A program made the translations under genes and the position numbers. Below are positions 35,711 through 42,726 of a DNA stretch of 64,000 bases, piece after piece. The notes below the pieces were generated by a model. The model was given only the letters and a program-made list of their open reading frames with translations, did not search any database and had not been told where the DNA came from. Source of the DNA: a virus; IMG/VR virus record IMGVR_UViG_3300036832_001118, positions 23,761-87,760 of that record; one strand, written 5' to 3'. Numbering within the stretch: position 1 is the first letter of the stretch; each line of letters starts with the position of its first letter.

Positions 35711-35743
35711 GGGGGTTGTAACCCAGCGTATGGAGGACGCACA

Positions 35744-36079
35744 ATGAGTAGTAATGGTGGGAATGTGCAGGAAGCGGAAGGTCGGATGCGTCAACTGCCG
35801 GGTGTCATTGCCGGCATGGAGAAGACGCTGGAGCGGGAGCTGGGTCGCACTCCAGCGATCGCGCCTGATGCGCCGGAACTGAAGCGCAATACATTCACGG
35901 CCCACGAGCCATTGCAAACCATCGCTGATGCTCTCAAGCGATTGATTTGGGATGACAATGAAAAACTCGCGCAGATGATCACCTCGCATTTTCAGGCCGA
36001 GCAACCCGCATCTATGGCTGCCGCCATCCAGCGGGCCGCTGATGATTTGAGGAATGAGTACAGCAATTCGCGGCAGTAA
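35744..36079 (+). CDS. Hypothetical helical protein, 111 aa
   Basis: ATG 35744 follows a strong GGAGGACGCAC site. Helical segments are GVIAGMEKTLERELG, HEPLQTIADALKRLIWDD and ASMAAAIQRAADDLRNEY. There is no domain call. A likely terminator follows. Confidence 0.55.
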   Translation: MSSNGGNVQEAEGRMRQLPGVIAGMEKTLERELGRTPAIAPDAPELKRNTFTAHEPLQTIADALKRLIWDDNEKLAQMITSHFQAEQPASMAAAIQRAADDLRNEYSNSRQ

Positions 36080-36101
36080 CCAATTCCCCTGTCGCGATGG
36101 G

Positions 36102-36151
36102 GCCGCCGCTAGAGGGAGGAAGGGCCTTTGCCTGGCGGCGGCTCTTTTCTT
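36102..36151 (+). terminator. Possible terminator
   Basis: GCCGCCGC (36102-36109) pairs with GCGGCGGC (36135-36142), with an inner AGG/CCT pairing, followed by TCTTTTCTT. The long loop lowers confidence. Confidence 0.4.
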
Positions 36152-36180
36152 GGCCCACTTGGAACCCAAAGGAAAGGCAA

Positions 36181-36462
36181 ATGAAACGCGCTCGCATCCG
36201 CGATGAGTTCGGCACCCGCAAAGGCACTAAGCTCGATAAGTTGGTTTGCTACCTTGTCCCCAAAGCCGACAAGGAGATCAAACTTAAACGACTGGCCAAG
36301 ATGATCCATCGCAAGGACAAGGTCATCGACCCGGTCAATGCGACCAGGATGAGCATCAACGGCCTTAACCGTCACATCCAGGAGCGCAACCTCCCTTATA
36401 AGCCAGTCACCTACTCTCGCGCCGGCAAAGAGATCACGCTCCGATTACAGCGCACGACTTGA
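36181..36462 (+). CDS. Basic protein, possible DNA-binding, 93 aa
   Basis: ATG 36181 follows AAAGGAAAGGC. The product is very basic (MKRARIRDEFGTRKGTKLDK; LNRHIQERNLPYKPVTYSRA), with a helix-strand pattern like a small winged helix near residues 15-75. That reading is tentative and no family was recognised. Confidence 0.5.
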   Translation: MKRARIRDEFGTRKGTKLDKLVCYLVPKADKEIKLKRLAKMIHRKDKVIDPVNATRMSINGLNRHIQERNLPYKPVTYSRAGKEITLRLQRTT

Positions 36463-36529
36463 GGTGGGGCCCGCCGTCGATGGCTTATAGCTACAGAGGC
36501 TGTCGACGGCGATTGCTTTGGAGGGAGCC

Positions 36530-36790
36530 ATGGACGACGATCTTGACGACTTCATTAATGCGTGGCTGGCACCTAAGCAGAGAAGGTGGATGCGTATGGC
36601 AGATATCATTTCAACGGCAGATAAACTGGCAGAGATTAAGCGAGAGATCGCCGTGCGCCGCAACGCCTATCCCAAATGGGTCGAGGCCGGTCGCTTGACG
36701 CAGCAAAAGTCTGATTACCAATTGCGCGTCATGCAGGCTATCCAAGCCGACTATGAGCGCAAGGCGAAAGCGAGCAACACGGAGGAATAA
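36530..36790 (+). CDS. Hypothetical helical protein, 86 aa
   Basis: ATG 36530 follows TTGGAGGGAGCC, a very strong ribosome site. The N-terminus is acidic (MDDDLDDFINAWL) and the C-terminal helix is long and basic (KLAEIKREIAVRRNAYPKWV; YQLRVMQAIQADYERKAKA). Similar short phage proteins accompany replication or packaging genes, but no specific family was recognised. Confidence 0.55.
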   Translation: MDDDLDDFINAWLAPKQRRWMRMADIISTADKLAEIKREIAVRRNAYPKWVEAGRLTQQKSDYQLRVMQAIQADYERKAKASNTEE

Positions 36791-36813
36791 AACACCGTGA
36801 AGATAACCCCATT

Positions 36814-37011
36814 ATGAGCATGGATATATTGAATAAGTTGTTGACGGTGCATCGCACAGACGCGCGGCTGGTTTGCGTCATTCGCGCCCTCGGGGAAATC
36901 CCGGTGATCCGCTACGCCGAGGAGCACACACGAGACGGCCACACTATCACACTGACGTTTCCGGCTGAGCTGGTGGAAGTGTATCTCCCAGTTGATGCAG
37001 GCACGCGGTGA
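36814..37011 (+). CDS. Hypothetical protein, 65 aa
   Basis: ATG 36814 has no clear ribosome site and may be coupled to the gene 24 bases upstream. The product (LLTVHRTDARLVCVIRALGE) looks like a compact alpha/beta protein of unknown function. Confidence 0.4.
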   Translation: MSMDILNKLLTVHRTDARLVCVIRALGEIPVIRYAEEHTRDGHTITLTFPAELVEVYLPVDAGTR

Positions 37012-37098
37012 GTTCCCGTCGGACATCATCCATCGTGGGTTCGGCGACAGGCCACTGCCGGAACGCAGACCACCACCAATAACCAAGGGAGCGCGACT

Positions 37099-37569
37099 AT
37101 GTTACAGCGACGTCAAATGCTAAGCGCGAAGGAACTGCTGCTACCCAAAAAGGTGGTTGAGGCCCTGATCGCCATCCGCGACGAGCTGCGCGATGGCAAA
37201 TATCCGCACCGGTCCATCTACAGTGGCGAGACGTGGTCACCGATCAGTTACGGTTTCAACCCACAGCTCCCCCCGGACACGGAGGTATACTTCAACATGG
37301 TGCACTGGTCCATCCATTCGCGGGAGTATTCGCGGCCGTACCGAATCTGCTGCATCGGCGGCCTGGTGGAACAGCGCACCGGATATCGGATGCGTGGTGA
37401 CTTTGATTTTCAGCAGCACCAACTGTGCTATCCGGGCGGCATTCCTGACCGGCAGATTACCGAAAGCCAGGTTCGCCTGTACAACAAAATCACCCCGGAC
37501 CAAGCGGCCGACGCGATCGACAACTTCCTGTACGAGGGTGACCCACAGTGGGGGCGCGTGCTGACATGA
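37099..37569 (+). CDS. Hypothetical protein, 156 aa
   Basis: ATG 37099 follows AAGGGAGCGCG. It starts with helices (KKVVEALIAIRDELRDGKYP) and continues with a Tyr/Arg-rich strand region (SREYSRPYRICCIGGLVEQR). Its stop overlaps a tiny ORF that in turn overlaps the next gene, so 37.1-38.6 kb is read as one coupled operon. Confidence 0.5.
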   Translation: MLQRRQMLSAKELLLPKKVVEALIAIRDELRDGKYPHRSIYSGETWSPISYGFNPQLPPDTEVYFNMVHWSIHSREYSRPYRICCIGGLVEQRTGYRMRGDFDFQQHQLCYPGGIPDRQITESQVRLYNKITPDQAADAIDNFLYEGDPQWGRVLT

Positions 37570-37646
37570 ATGACCAGTTGACCATCTGGACCGGCTGCAT
37601 CGGTATCCCGACGAGGACCCTGCCATCTATGAGACTTGGGGTATGA
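37566..37646 (+). CDS. Tiny bridging ORF, 26 aa
   Basis: ATG 37566 overlaps the upstream stop and its own TGA overlaps the next ATG at 37643. The peptide (MNDQLTIWTGCIGIPTRTLP...) has no recognisable feature. It may serve only for translational coupling. Confidence 0.3.
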   Translation: MNDQLTIWTGCIGIPTRTLPSMRLGV

Positions 37647-38122
37647 TAACCCTCAAAGACCTGATTGAGTTCGCATCCAAGAACTGTGAGCAGATCTTCA
37701 AGGTCACCGGCGAAATCGTCGCCATGTTTCACATGTGCGACGCCGACGAAAACAACTTTATCTGGCAGCCGGACATGGCGGACAAAGATGCCATGGCTGC
37801 GGCGGCGCGACAGATCATGTGCGAGAAACACATCCAATCCTACGTATTCATCGACGAGGCCTGGATCTTGGAGATCAAGCGAACCCTGAAACCTGGGGAG
37901 GCGGAAGAGATCGAGCGCTTCTGTAACGAGTTTGGTGTAAGCAACCATCCGGATCGCCGCGAGGTGCTGATGTTCTACGCCGAGAGCAAGAGCGGCGAGC
38001 GTCTGCAGGCACATCGCCCCATAGTGCGCCCGGAGCACGGCAAGCCAAAACTGATGTCGCTGCGATATCCCTGGCAGGGTGGCACGTCGCGCGGACGCCT
38101 GGTTGGATTGCTGCAGCCATGA
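37643..38122 (+). CDS. Hypothetical protein, 159 aa
   Basis: Starts at ATG 37643 on the tiny ORF's stop. It has an alpha/beta pattern: LIEFASKNCEQIFKVTGEIV, AMAAAARQIMCEKHIQSYVF, then a charged helix. No family was recognised. ATGA overlap with the next gene. Confidence 0.5.
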   Translation: MITLKDLIEFASKNCEQIFKVTGEIVAMFHMCDADENNFIWQPDMADKDAMAAAARQIMCEKHIQSYVFIDEAWILEIKRTLKPGEAEEIERFCNEFGVSNHPDRREVLMFYAESKSGERLQAHRPIVRPEHGKPKLMSLRYPWQGGTSRGRLVGLLQP

Positions 38123-38556
38123 AATGCCGCCGACTGCCGCCACCGCCACCCAAAGGTTATACCTGGCTGCACCAGCGGTTGCTGCCGATTGCAGCAGTGG
38201 AATGGTGGTCGCGCCAAAATATGGCGGCGTTTGATCGCTGGGGTATTGAAACCGAAGAGCACTGGCGCAACGACCCGAGCTACCACTGGGCCGCGCAGCG
38301 CAAGAAGGTCAAGCCCATGAGCATCAAGATCTACGACGAGGACTGCCCCGGCTGCCGCCCGGCGGCAATGGATCCGGCCACCGGGCAGGTGCTGCCCGAC
38401 GACCACCCGCTGATGCAACGGATCCTGCGCGCCTGGGGCCAAACCAGTCGCGCGCAGCGCGCGGCCTGGCACAAGGTCACCTGCCAGAACTCACGCGACC
38501 CGCACGACCTGCTGCTATGCCAGCAGTTTCTCAGCGCGATCCAACATGGCGGCTGA
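38119..38556 (+). CDS. Hypothetical protein, 145 aa
   Basis: Overlaps its predecessor by ATGA. It has a Pro-rich N-terminus (PPPPPKGYTWLHQRLLPIA), a Trp-rich helix, a possible metal pair in EDCPGCRP, and a C-terminal helix with RAWGQTSRAQRAAWHKV. No function can be assigned. Confidence 0.5.
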   Translation: MKCRRLPPPPPKGYTWLHQRLLPIAAVEWWSRQNMAAFDRWGIETEEHWRNDPSYHWAAQRKKVKPMSIKIYDEDCPGCRPAAMDPATGQVLPDDHPLMQRILRAWGQTSRAQRAAWHKVTCQNSRDPHDLLLCQQFLSAIQHGG

Positions 38557-38558
38557 CC

Positions 38559-38780
38559 ATGGTCCCGCCCGCCTATGCCGCCGCGGCGTACCAAGCCGCT
38601 GCCATCATGGAGGCGATGATGCGCGCCCATCGCCAACTATTGGAGGAGGAAAACGTGTGGCGGATATGGGACTATGCGGGCAGCGAGCCGTTACGTAAAT
38701 TAAACATTACCCTGGCGCAGGCGCAGTGGGCGTTCCACGAGGCCAAACGTCGGGTACGGGATAGGCATATTGGGCAGTAA
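38559..38780 (+). CDS. Hypothetical helical protein, 73 aa
   Basis: ATG 38559 lies two bases after the previous stop; a frame extension upstream would overlap that gene. It is entirely helical (YAAAAYQAAAIMEAMMRAHR; LAQAQWAFHEAKRRVRDRH). Unknown function. Confidence 0.45.
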   Translation: MVPPAYAAAAYQAAAIMEAMMRAHRQLLEEENVWRIWDYAGSEPLRKLNITLAQAQWAFHEAKRRVRDRHIGQ

Positions 38781-38784
38781 TTTC

Positions 38785-38988
38785 ATGGCCATCGTGTATG
38801 CCAAGTTCGAGGTCAATATCACGTCCCGCGATGGCTGGACCAAGCTGCAGCTGGACGAACTGCGACGCTGCCTAGACCTTGCCACGCGCGCGTACACAAC
38901 CCCAGAGTATGATGGTGACGTAGAGGTTGAGCTTACCGAAACGGCAGGGGACTCGACGACGCAGGCGCAGATCGACGGAGGCGAATGA
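38785..38988 (+). CDS. Small beta-rich protein, 67 aa
   Basis: ATG 38785 is preferred over TTG 38770, which overlaps the previous gene. The product (AKFEVNITSRDGWTKLQLDE; YDGDVEVELTETAGDSTT) is beta-rich and acidic, of unknown function. Confidence 0.4.
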   Translation: MAIVYAKFEVNITSRDGWTKLQLDELRRCLDLATRAYTTPEYDGDVEVELTETAGDSTTQAQIDGGE

Positions 38989-38994
38989 CCAGCC

Positions 38995-39078
38995 GTGATC
39001 TGCATCTTCATGTTGGGTGCAGTGTCGGGTGTCGTGGGGACAATCTGTGTGCTCATGCTGCTGTCTTGGTACGCATAA
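38995..39078 (+). CDS. Possible tiny membrane protein, 27 aa
   Basis: GTG 38995 opens a frame that is almost entirely one membrane span (CIFMLGAVSGVVGTICVLML). A GGAGG lies 13 bases upstream, longer than ideal. An alternative 47-residue frame from ATG 38985 overlaps it. The hydrophobic pattern favours the GTG frame. Confidence 0.35.
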   Translation: MICIFMLGAVSGVVGTICVLMLLSWYA

Positions 39079-39111
39079 TGGCAGCACGAGATGCCCAGCC
39101 GAGGAGACTAA

Positions 39112-39393
39112 ATGATGCGCGACCTTGAAGTAACTGAGGGACAAGAGTGGTGGATACAAGAAAAGGGCGCGCAGGCCTACCTATGGCACGGCACCCTGCT
39201 CCGGCATATTGAGTTCGATGGCGAGTGTTGGCGGGCTGGTGGTTGGTACAGCTACGTGGTGCTACCGCGCTTTGGCTGGATCAACGATGTGTGCCTCATC
39301 GTTGGCCAGCTGCCGGATGACATGGCGGAAGGACTCCGCAACGCCAAAATGGACCCGCGTCACGCGCACCTCAACGAGCTCATGAAACCCTAA
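39112..39393 (+). CDS. Hypothetical protein, 93 aa
   Basis: ATG 39112 follows GAGGAGACTAA. It is Trp-rich (VTEGQEWWIQEKGAQAYLWH; GWYSYVVLPRFGWINDVCLI), suggesting a beta barrel or sheet. Unknown function. Confidence 0.5.
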   Translation: MMRDLEVTEGQEWWIQEKGAQAYLWHGTLLRHIEFDGECWRAGGWYSYVVLPRFGWINDVCLIVGQLPDDMAEGLRNAKMDPRHAHLNELMKP

Positions 39394-39414
39394 TTAGGGA
39401 TCGAGGTAAAACCC

Positions 39415-39543
39415 ATGCTCTACTTAATCGTTTTATTGCTGCTGTGGGTAGTATGGCTGGAGGTTCGAGTGCGCATCCTTACGCGTGAAGTGTTTGCTTT
39501 CGAAAAGGCATACGTTCACAGATTTCCACATGCAGACAAGTAA
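39415..39543 (+). CDS. Small membrane protein, 42 aa
   Basis: ATG 39415 follows GAGG by 7 bases. The N-terminal span LYLIVLLLLWVVWLEVRVRI is followed by a basic, probably cytoplasmic, tail. It ends one base before the next start. Such short anchors are common in phage operons, and the role is unknown. Confidence 0.5.
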   Translation: MLYLIVLLLLWVVWLEVRVRILTREVFAFEKAYVHRFPHADK

Positions 39544-39544
39544 G

Positions 39545-39976
39545 ATGATTGACAAATCGACCTGGGGCGAGGGCCCGTGGCAGACCGAGCCCGACGAGCT
39601 GGACTGGACCGACGCTGTCACCGGGCTGCGCTGCCGAATTTTGCGCAACCCGCGCATGGGGATGCTGTGCGGCTACGTCGAGGTGCCACCCGAGCATCCG
39701 TTGTTCGGCCGCCATTACGATGGGGTGAATGCGCGCGTTGAGGTGCACGGCGGGGCGACCTTTGCTGAGGAGGAGGACGGACTATGGTGGATCGGCTTCG
39801 ATTGCGGCCACACCTGGGACATCGCGCCGGGGATGGATGCGATGTTGCCGCCGTATGTGCGCGAACGGAACAGAGGGAGACCAGTAGTCTACCGCAGCTT
39901 CGACTACGTCCACGACCAGTGCACCGCTTTGGCGTGGCAGATACACCAGCTAGCCGAAAAGCCCGAGGCCACGTAA
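39545..39976 (+). CDS. Conserved phage protein of unknown function, 143 aa
   Basis: ATG 39545 or 39530 are both possible; 39545 avoids overlap with the membrane protein. The pattern GYVEVPPEHPLFGRHYD, then VHGGATFAEEEDGLWWIGFD and CGHTWDIAPG matches a widespread phage protein family of unknown function. The conserved Cys/His/Asp residues suggest metal binding. Confidence 0.6.
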   Translation: MIDKSTWGEGPWQTEPDELDWTDAVTGLRCRILRNPRMGMLCGYVEVPPEHPLFGRHYDGVNARVEVHGGATFAEEEDGLWWIGFDCGHTWDIAPGMDAMLPPYVRERNRGRPVVYRSFDYVHDQCTALAWQIHQLAEKPEAT

Positions 39977-40004
39977 TGTGTCCGGTGCTCAATGAGGAAG
40001 CGCA

Positions 40005-40178
40005 ATGCCAAAGAGCAAGAAAAAATTCGGATCCAATTTCAAAGTACTTGATGCGCACGTCATCCAGCCCGAGGAATACGCGGAGGCGCCGGAGTTGACC
40101 GACGAGCAGCTCGCCCAGGCCGATCTGTATGAGGGCGGCAAGCTGATCCGCCGCGGCAAGCCGCGGTCGCGGCAATGA
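40005..40178 (+). CDS. Small protein with BrnA-like acidic/RG tail, 57 aa
   Basis: ATG 40005 follows TGAGGAAGCG. It has a basic N-terminus (MPKSKKKFGSNFKVL), an acidic middle (EAPELTDEQLAQADLY) and a basic end (KLIRRGKPRSRQ). The middle resembles the linker of BrnA/CopG-type antitoxins, but the DNA-binding part is missing. Its 3' part overlaps an opposing frame. Confidence 0.45.
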   Translation: MPKSKKKFGSNFKVLDAHVIQPEEYAEAPELTDEQLAQADLYEGGKLIRRGKPRSRQ

Positions 40179-40248
40179 TCGTCGCGTCGGCTGGCTCAAC
40201 ACCAATTTCCACCAAAGCGGCATAAAGATCAGAGCGAACTGTCCCCAT
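40060..40248 (-). CDS. Possible leftward small ORF opposite the previous gene, 62 aa
   Basis: ATG at 40248 follows GGGAGG by 9 bases on the minus strand. The first ~30 residues (TVRSDLYAALVEIGVEPADA) look like a real protein, while the rest runs antisense through the 57-residue gene and is Arg/Pro-rich. Either it is a read-through relic or the true gene ended earlier before a frameshift. Confidence 0.35.
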   Translation of the reverse strand: MGTVRSDLYAALVEIGVEPADATIIAATAACRGGSACRPHTDRPGRAARRSTPAPPRIPRAG

Positions 40249-40306
40249 CAGACTGGGCCTCCCATCGGTGTGGCGTTCCTTAGCCGTCCAGTACGTTAAA
40301 GCTCTC

Positions 40307-41116
40307 TCAGCCCTTCTCTCCGGTGAGGGCGAACTTCTTCGGCTTGAACATCTGGAACGCACGCAGCAGCCGCTCCTCGCTAGCGGCAACGCGGCTATCA
40401 GGGTGCAGCAGCGACAGCACAAGGTTGAACTCGGCAGCCGTCATGATCTTCTTCTGCTTCTGCATGAACTCAAGATAAAAACGCTTGGTTTCGGAGGCCT
40501 CGTTCTGCTCCTGCTGCAACGTCGGCATGATGCGCTTGATGTGATCCCTGATCTCCGTCATGCGGCGCTGGTCGTATTCGTTATCGAGTTTGCGTTGATG
40601 CTGTCTAATCGCCGCACTAAGTTTTTGCTGGGCTGACATCGACAACATTTTGCGGTTGATTTCCGGCTCAGCATTGGCCGCCGCGTCGCGTCTGATTTCC
40701 TCGTCTTTGAGTATTCTCGATGTTTGCCGCGAGCCGATCCCGACTTCGGCTGCTATATCTTTGGTTGATCGTCCGACCTCTTTGGAGGAAATCACCTGAT
40801 CCTTGACCCGTTCGGACTTGGACCCCTTTTTGTAGCCGGAGCTGCCTTTTGGTCGTCCGCCCTTGGGGCGAGCAGGTTTAGACATGATGTCTAAACCCTC
40901 CAAGTCCCGACTGATTTGCCGTTGGCTCACCTTCAGCTTGTCAGCGATCTGCTGCTCAGTCATGCCGTCTTTGTAAAGCTCGGCCGCCTCCTCACGCCGC
41001 CATTCCGCCTGCTGGCTTGGCGATAGATACTCATAAGGCGCCCCGCAGGAACACTTGGCATCGGTCAGCGCTCCGCAAGCGGTGCAACGCAACGTCAGAG
41101 TTGTGCGTGCGTCCAT
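40307..41116 (-). CDS. Zinc-ribbon plus double HTH regulator, 269 aa
   Basis: The start at 41116 follows GGGAGGATAC. Cys11, Cys14, Cys22 and Cys24 form a zinc ribbon (LRCTACGALTDAKCSCGAPY). Two helix-turn-helix segments follow (DGMTEQQIADKLKVSQRQIS; GRSTKDIAAEVGIGSRQTSR) with a basic GGRPKGSSGYKKGSKSER between them, and a long C-terminal helical region. It may be a transcription or replication regulator; the target is unknown. Confidence 0.65.
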   Translation of the reverse strand: MDARTTLTLRCTACGALTDAKCSCGAPYEYLSPSQQAEWRREEAAELYKDGMTEQQIADKLKVSQRQISRDLEGLDIMSKPARPKGGRPKGSSGYKKGSKSERVKDQVISSKEVGRSTKDIAAEVGIGSRQTSRILKDEEIRRDAAANAEPEINRKMLSMSAQQKLSAAIRQHQRKLDNEYDQRRMTEIRDHIKRIMPTLQQEQNEASETKRFYLEFMQKQKKIMTAAEFNLVLSLLHPDSRVAASEERLLRAFQMFKPKKFALTGEKG

Positions 41117-41188
41117 CGTATCCTCCCATAGACAAAGACCGGGGAAGTTTTCATCCCCCGGCCCCCGTATGGCGCGTAGTCAGATCAA

Positions 41189-41593
41189 TCACTCTGCGGG
41201 TTGCGGCGATGAACCGAGTAGGTTGTTGCGTGCAGTTTGAATTCGTTGCGAACGACCTACGCCTCGTCTCGTCATGCAGCGCTTGATAGCGGTGGATAGC
41301 TCACCCAACATCGCATTAATGATCCTGGGATTGCCGCCATTTTTTTGTGCGCTCGCCTTGACTTTGCGCGCCATCTCCGCGTCATCGAAGCAGACTCGGC
41401 CATTAGGCGAGTTCTCAATGTTGACGCTGGCGGCGGTGAGGCGGAAGTCTTCGTCTTCATTATAGAGCGCCTCGACTTCGGGCTCCACGACCTGAGAAAG
41501 CGGTCGTGGCTTTCCCCGGACAGGTGCCGGCATCTGGAGCGGTAATTCCGGCGCACACCGTGCGAGCGCAGTACGCTGTTCACGCGCAGTCAT
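41189..41593 (-). CDS. Hypothetical protein, divergent from the YdaS-like gene, 134 aa
   Basis: The start at 41593 is chosen for GGGAGGAATACTA; the longer frame from 41671 would cover the shared promoter region. The C-terminus (CFDDAEMARKVKASAQKNGG; MLGELSTAIKRCMTRRGVG) is helical and basic. No family was recognised. Its position opposite a Cro-like gene suggests a control role. Confidence 0.5.
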   Translation of the reverse strand: MTAREQRTALARCAPELPLQMPAPVRGKPRPLSQVVEPEVEALYNEDEDFRLTAASVNIENSPNGRVCFDDAEMARKVKASAQKNGGNPRIINAMLGELSTAIKRCMTRRGVGRSQRIQTARNNLLGSSPQPAE

Positions 41594-41730
41594 TAGTATT
41601 CCTCCCTTTGGACCGCTGGTAGTGTATGCACACCAATCGCGTATCATTAAGATGGCCGCTAACAAAGTCAATGCGGATATTAAGAAAATTTTAAGCTATC
41701 ATTTGTCATGCTATCTTCTTTGGAGAAACC
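41594..41730. promoter_or_regulatory. Divergent promoter region between leftward and YdaS-like genes
   Basis: 137 AT-rich bases with no ORF. It contains TTAAGAAAATTTTAAG (imperfect dyad) and two GCTATC copies just before the rightward start, and is a likely operator region for the YdaS-like protein. No -35/-10 pair is convincing. Confidence 0.5.
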
Positions 41731-41955
41731 ATGCTTGATCGCATGACGCACAAGGTAAGAGACGCTGGCGTAATAGCCGCGATTGAGGCCGCTGGCGGCA
41801 TTCGCGCTTTGGCCCGCGCCCTCGATCTCTCCCATGTGTCGGTGCTCCGGTGGACGTCGGTGCCGATCCGATACTTGCTACAGATCGAAGAAATCACCGG
41901 CGTCCCGCGCGAGAAACTGCGGCCCGAGCTTTATCGCAAGCCAAGGCGCCCATAG
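41731..41955 (+). CDS. YdaS/Cro-like HTH protein, 74 aa
   Basis: ATG 41731 follows GGAGAAACC. It has a short helix-turn-helix (GGIRALARALDLSHVSVLRW, then VPIRYLLQIEEITGVPREKL) typical of YdaS-type Cro repressors. It is divergent from the 134-residue gene, so it probably regulates the shared promoter region. Attachment-type repeats lie downstream. Confidence 0.7.
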   Translation: MLDRMTHKVRDAGVIAAIEAAGGIRALARALDLSHVSVLRWTSVPIRYLLQIEEITGVPREKLRPELYRKPRRP

Positions 41956-42068
41956 CTTTTGAGCCCGTGGCCGGTACTCGGGCATAGGGCGGCCCGGCCA
42001 ACTGCACGATCTGGTCCATCAGCCTCCCCGCGAACCTTTGCGGAACAAAAAACCAAATCTTGAGCACG

Positions 42069-42205
42069 GGTGAGAATTTTGGTGAGAATTTGCCTGCTAA
42101 GTGCTTTCGCTGCCACACTGCCGTATTTTTGCAACGAAGTTGTCAGTGTTTATAGATCAATGGGTTACAGACGAATTCTCACCAGAAAGTTCTCACCGGT
42201 GAGAA
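42069..42205. other. Candidate attP: five GGTGAGAA arm-type repeats
   Basis: GGTGAGAATTT occurs directly at 42069 and 42081. Inverted copies are GAATTCTCACC at 42173 and the first half of a perfect 16-base palindrome TTCTCACCGGTGAGAA at 42190-42205. The ~80 bases between the groups would hold the core. It lies at the 3' end of the integrase gene group, in a 290-base stretch (41956-42244) with no gene. Confidence 0.5.
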
Positions 42206-42244
42206 TGTGCACAGAGCGCGAACAAAGGCTTAAGTCACCCCTGT

Positions 42245-42602
42245 TCATGCGGTATCTGAATCGCCTAATTCAGTCGGAACCTGCCAAATTGCTTCGGCAT
42301 TGCGGATCATGTTGAGAATTTTGATCGACACGCGCGTGGGGCGCCATCCCTGATGCCAGCGAAGCCGAAATTCAGCCTCGGGCATTAGTGTCGGCCCAAA
42401 CTCTTGGTACCAAGCTGCCCATGCCAACGCCAAGGCGTCTTGGCGCGCCTGGGCGAGATAGTGAGCATAGGCTGCGCGGAACTTTTTCGTGCCTGGGGTA
42501 CCTGGGAGCGGTCCGTAATGTTGGGCCTTAGTGCGGAAATAATAATATTTGCTCTTGCGCCGCATCACGAAGGTCGGAAGGTTCAGTTTTTTTTGCAGGC
42601 AT
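42245..42602 (-). pseudogene. Integrase N-terminal-domain-like protein with an A8 frameshift
   Basis: The frame encodes LNLPTFVMRRKSKYYYFRTK and then YGPLPGTPGTKKFRAAYAHY, parallel to the integrase N-terminus (LPHLNIKKGRYYFRTK; GALPAPDDPTFNVEYMRK). No catalytic domain follows. A natural start ATG at 42602 (MPAKK...) is one base out of frame because of an 8-base A run (T8 at 42587-42594); seven A's would fuse start and body into about 118 residues. It may be slippage-expressed, mutated or a sequencing error. If made, it could compete for arm-type sites. Confidence 0.5.
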
Positions 42603-42609
42603 GTCCGCG

Positions 42610-42726
42610 TCAGCCGCCGAACAATTTCATGAAGGCGGCGCCCGCTGCGAACAAGGCAGCGCCTGCTGTCATTCCTATCAAGGCAAGCTGCCAAGGGGCG
42701 AGGCCTTTGCGGGGGCCCGCCGACAT
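42610..42726 (-). CDS. Small membrane protein, 38 aa
   Basis: ATG at 42726 overlaps the integrase stop (TGATG). One membrane span (ALIGMTAGAALFAAGAAFMK) follows a short basic start (MSAGPRKGLAPWQL). It is coupled to integrase translation; function unknown. Confidence 0.5.
   Translation of the reverse strand: MSAGPRKGLAPWQLALIGMTAGAALFAAGAAFMKLFGG

Noticed and set aside
40180-40306. tRNA gene in the gap between opposing genes
   Set aside because: No cloverleaf or anticodon arm could be folded by eye; no tRNA was found anywhere in the window.
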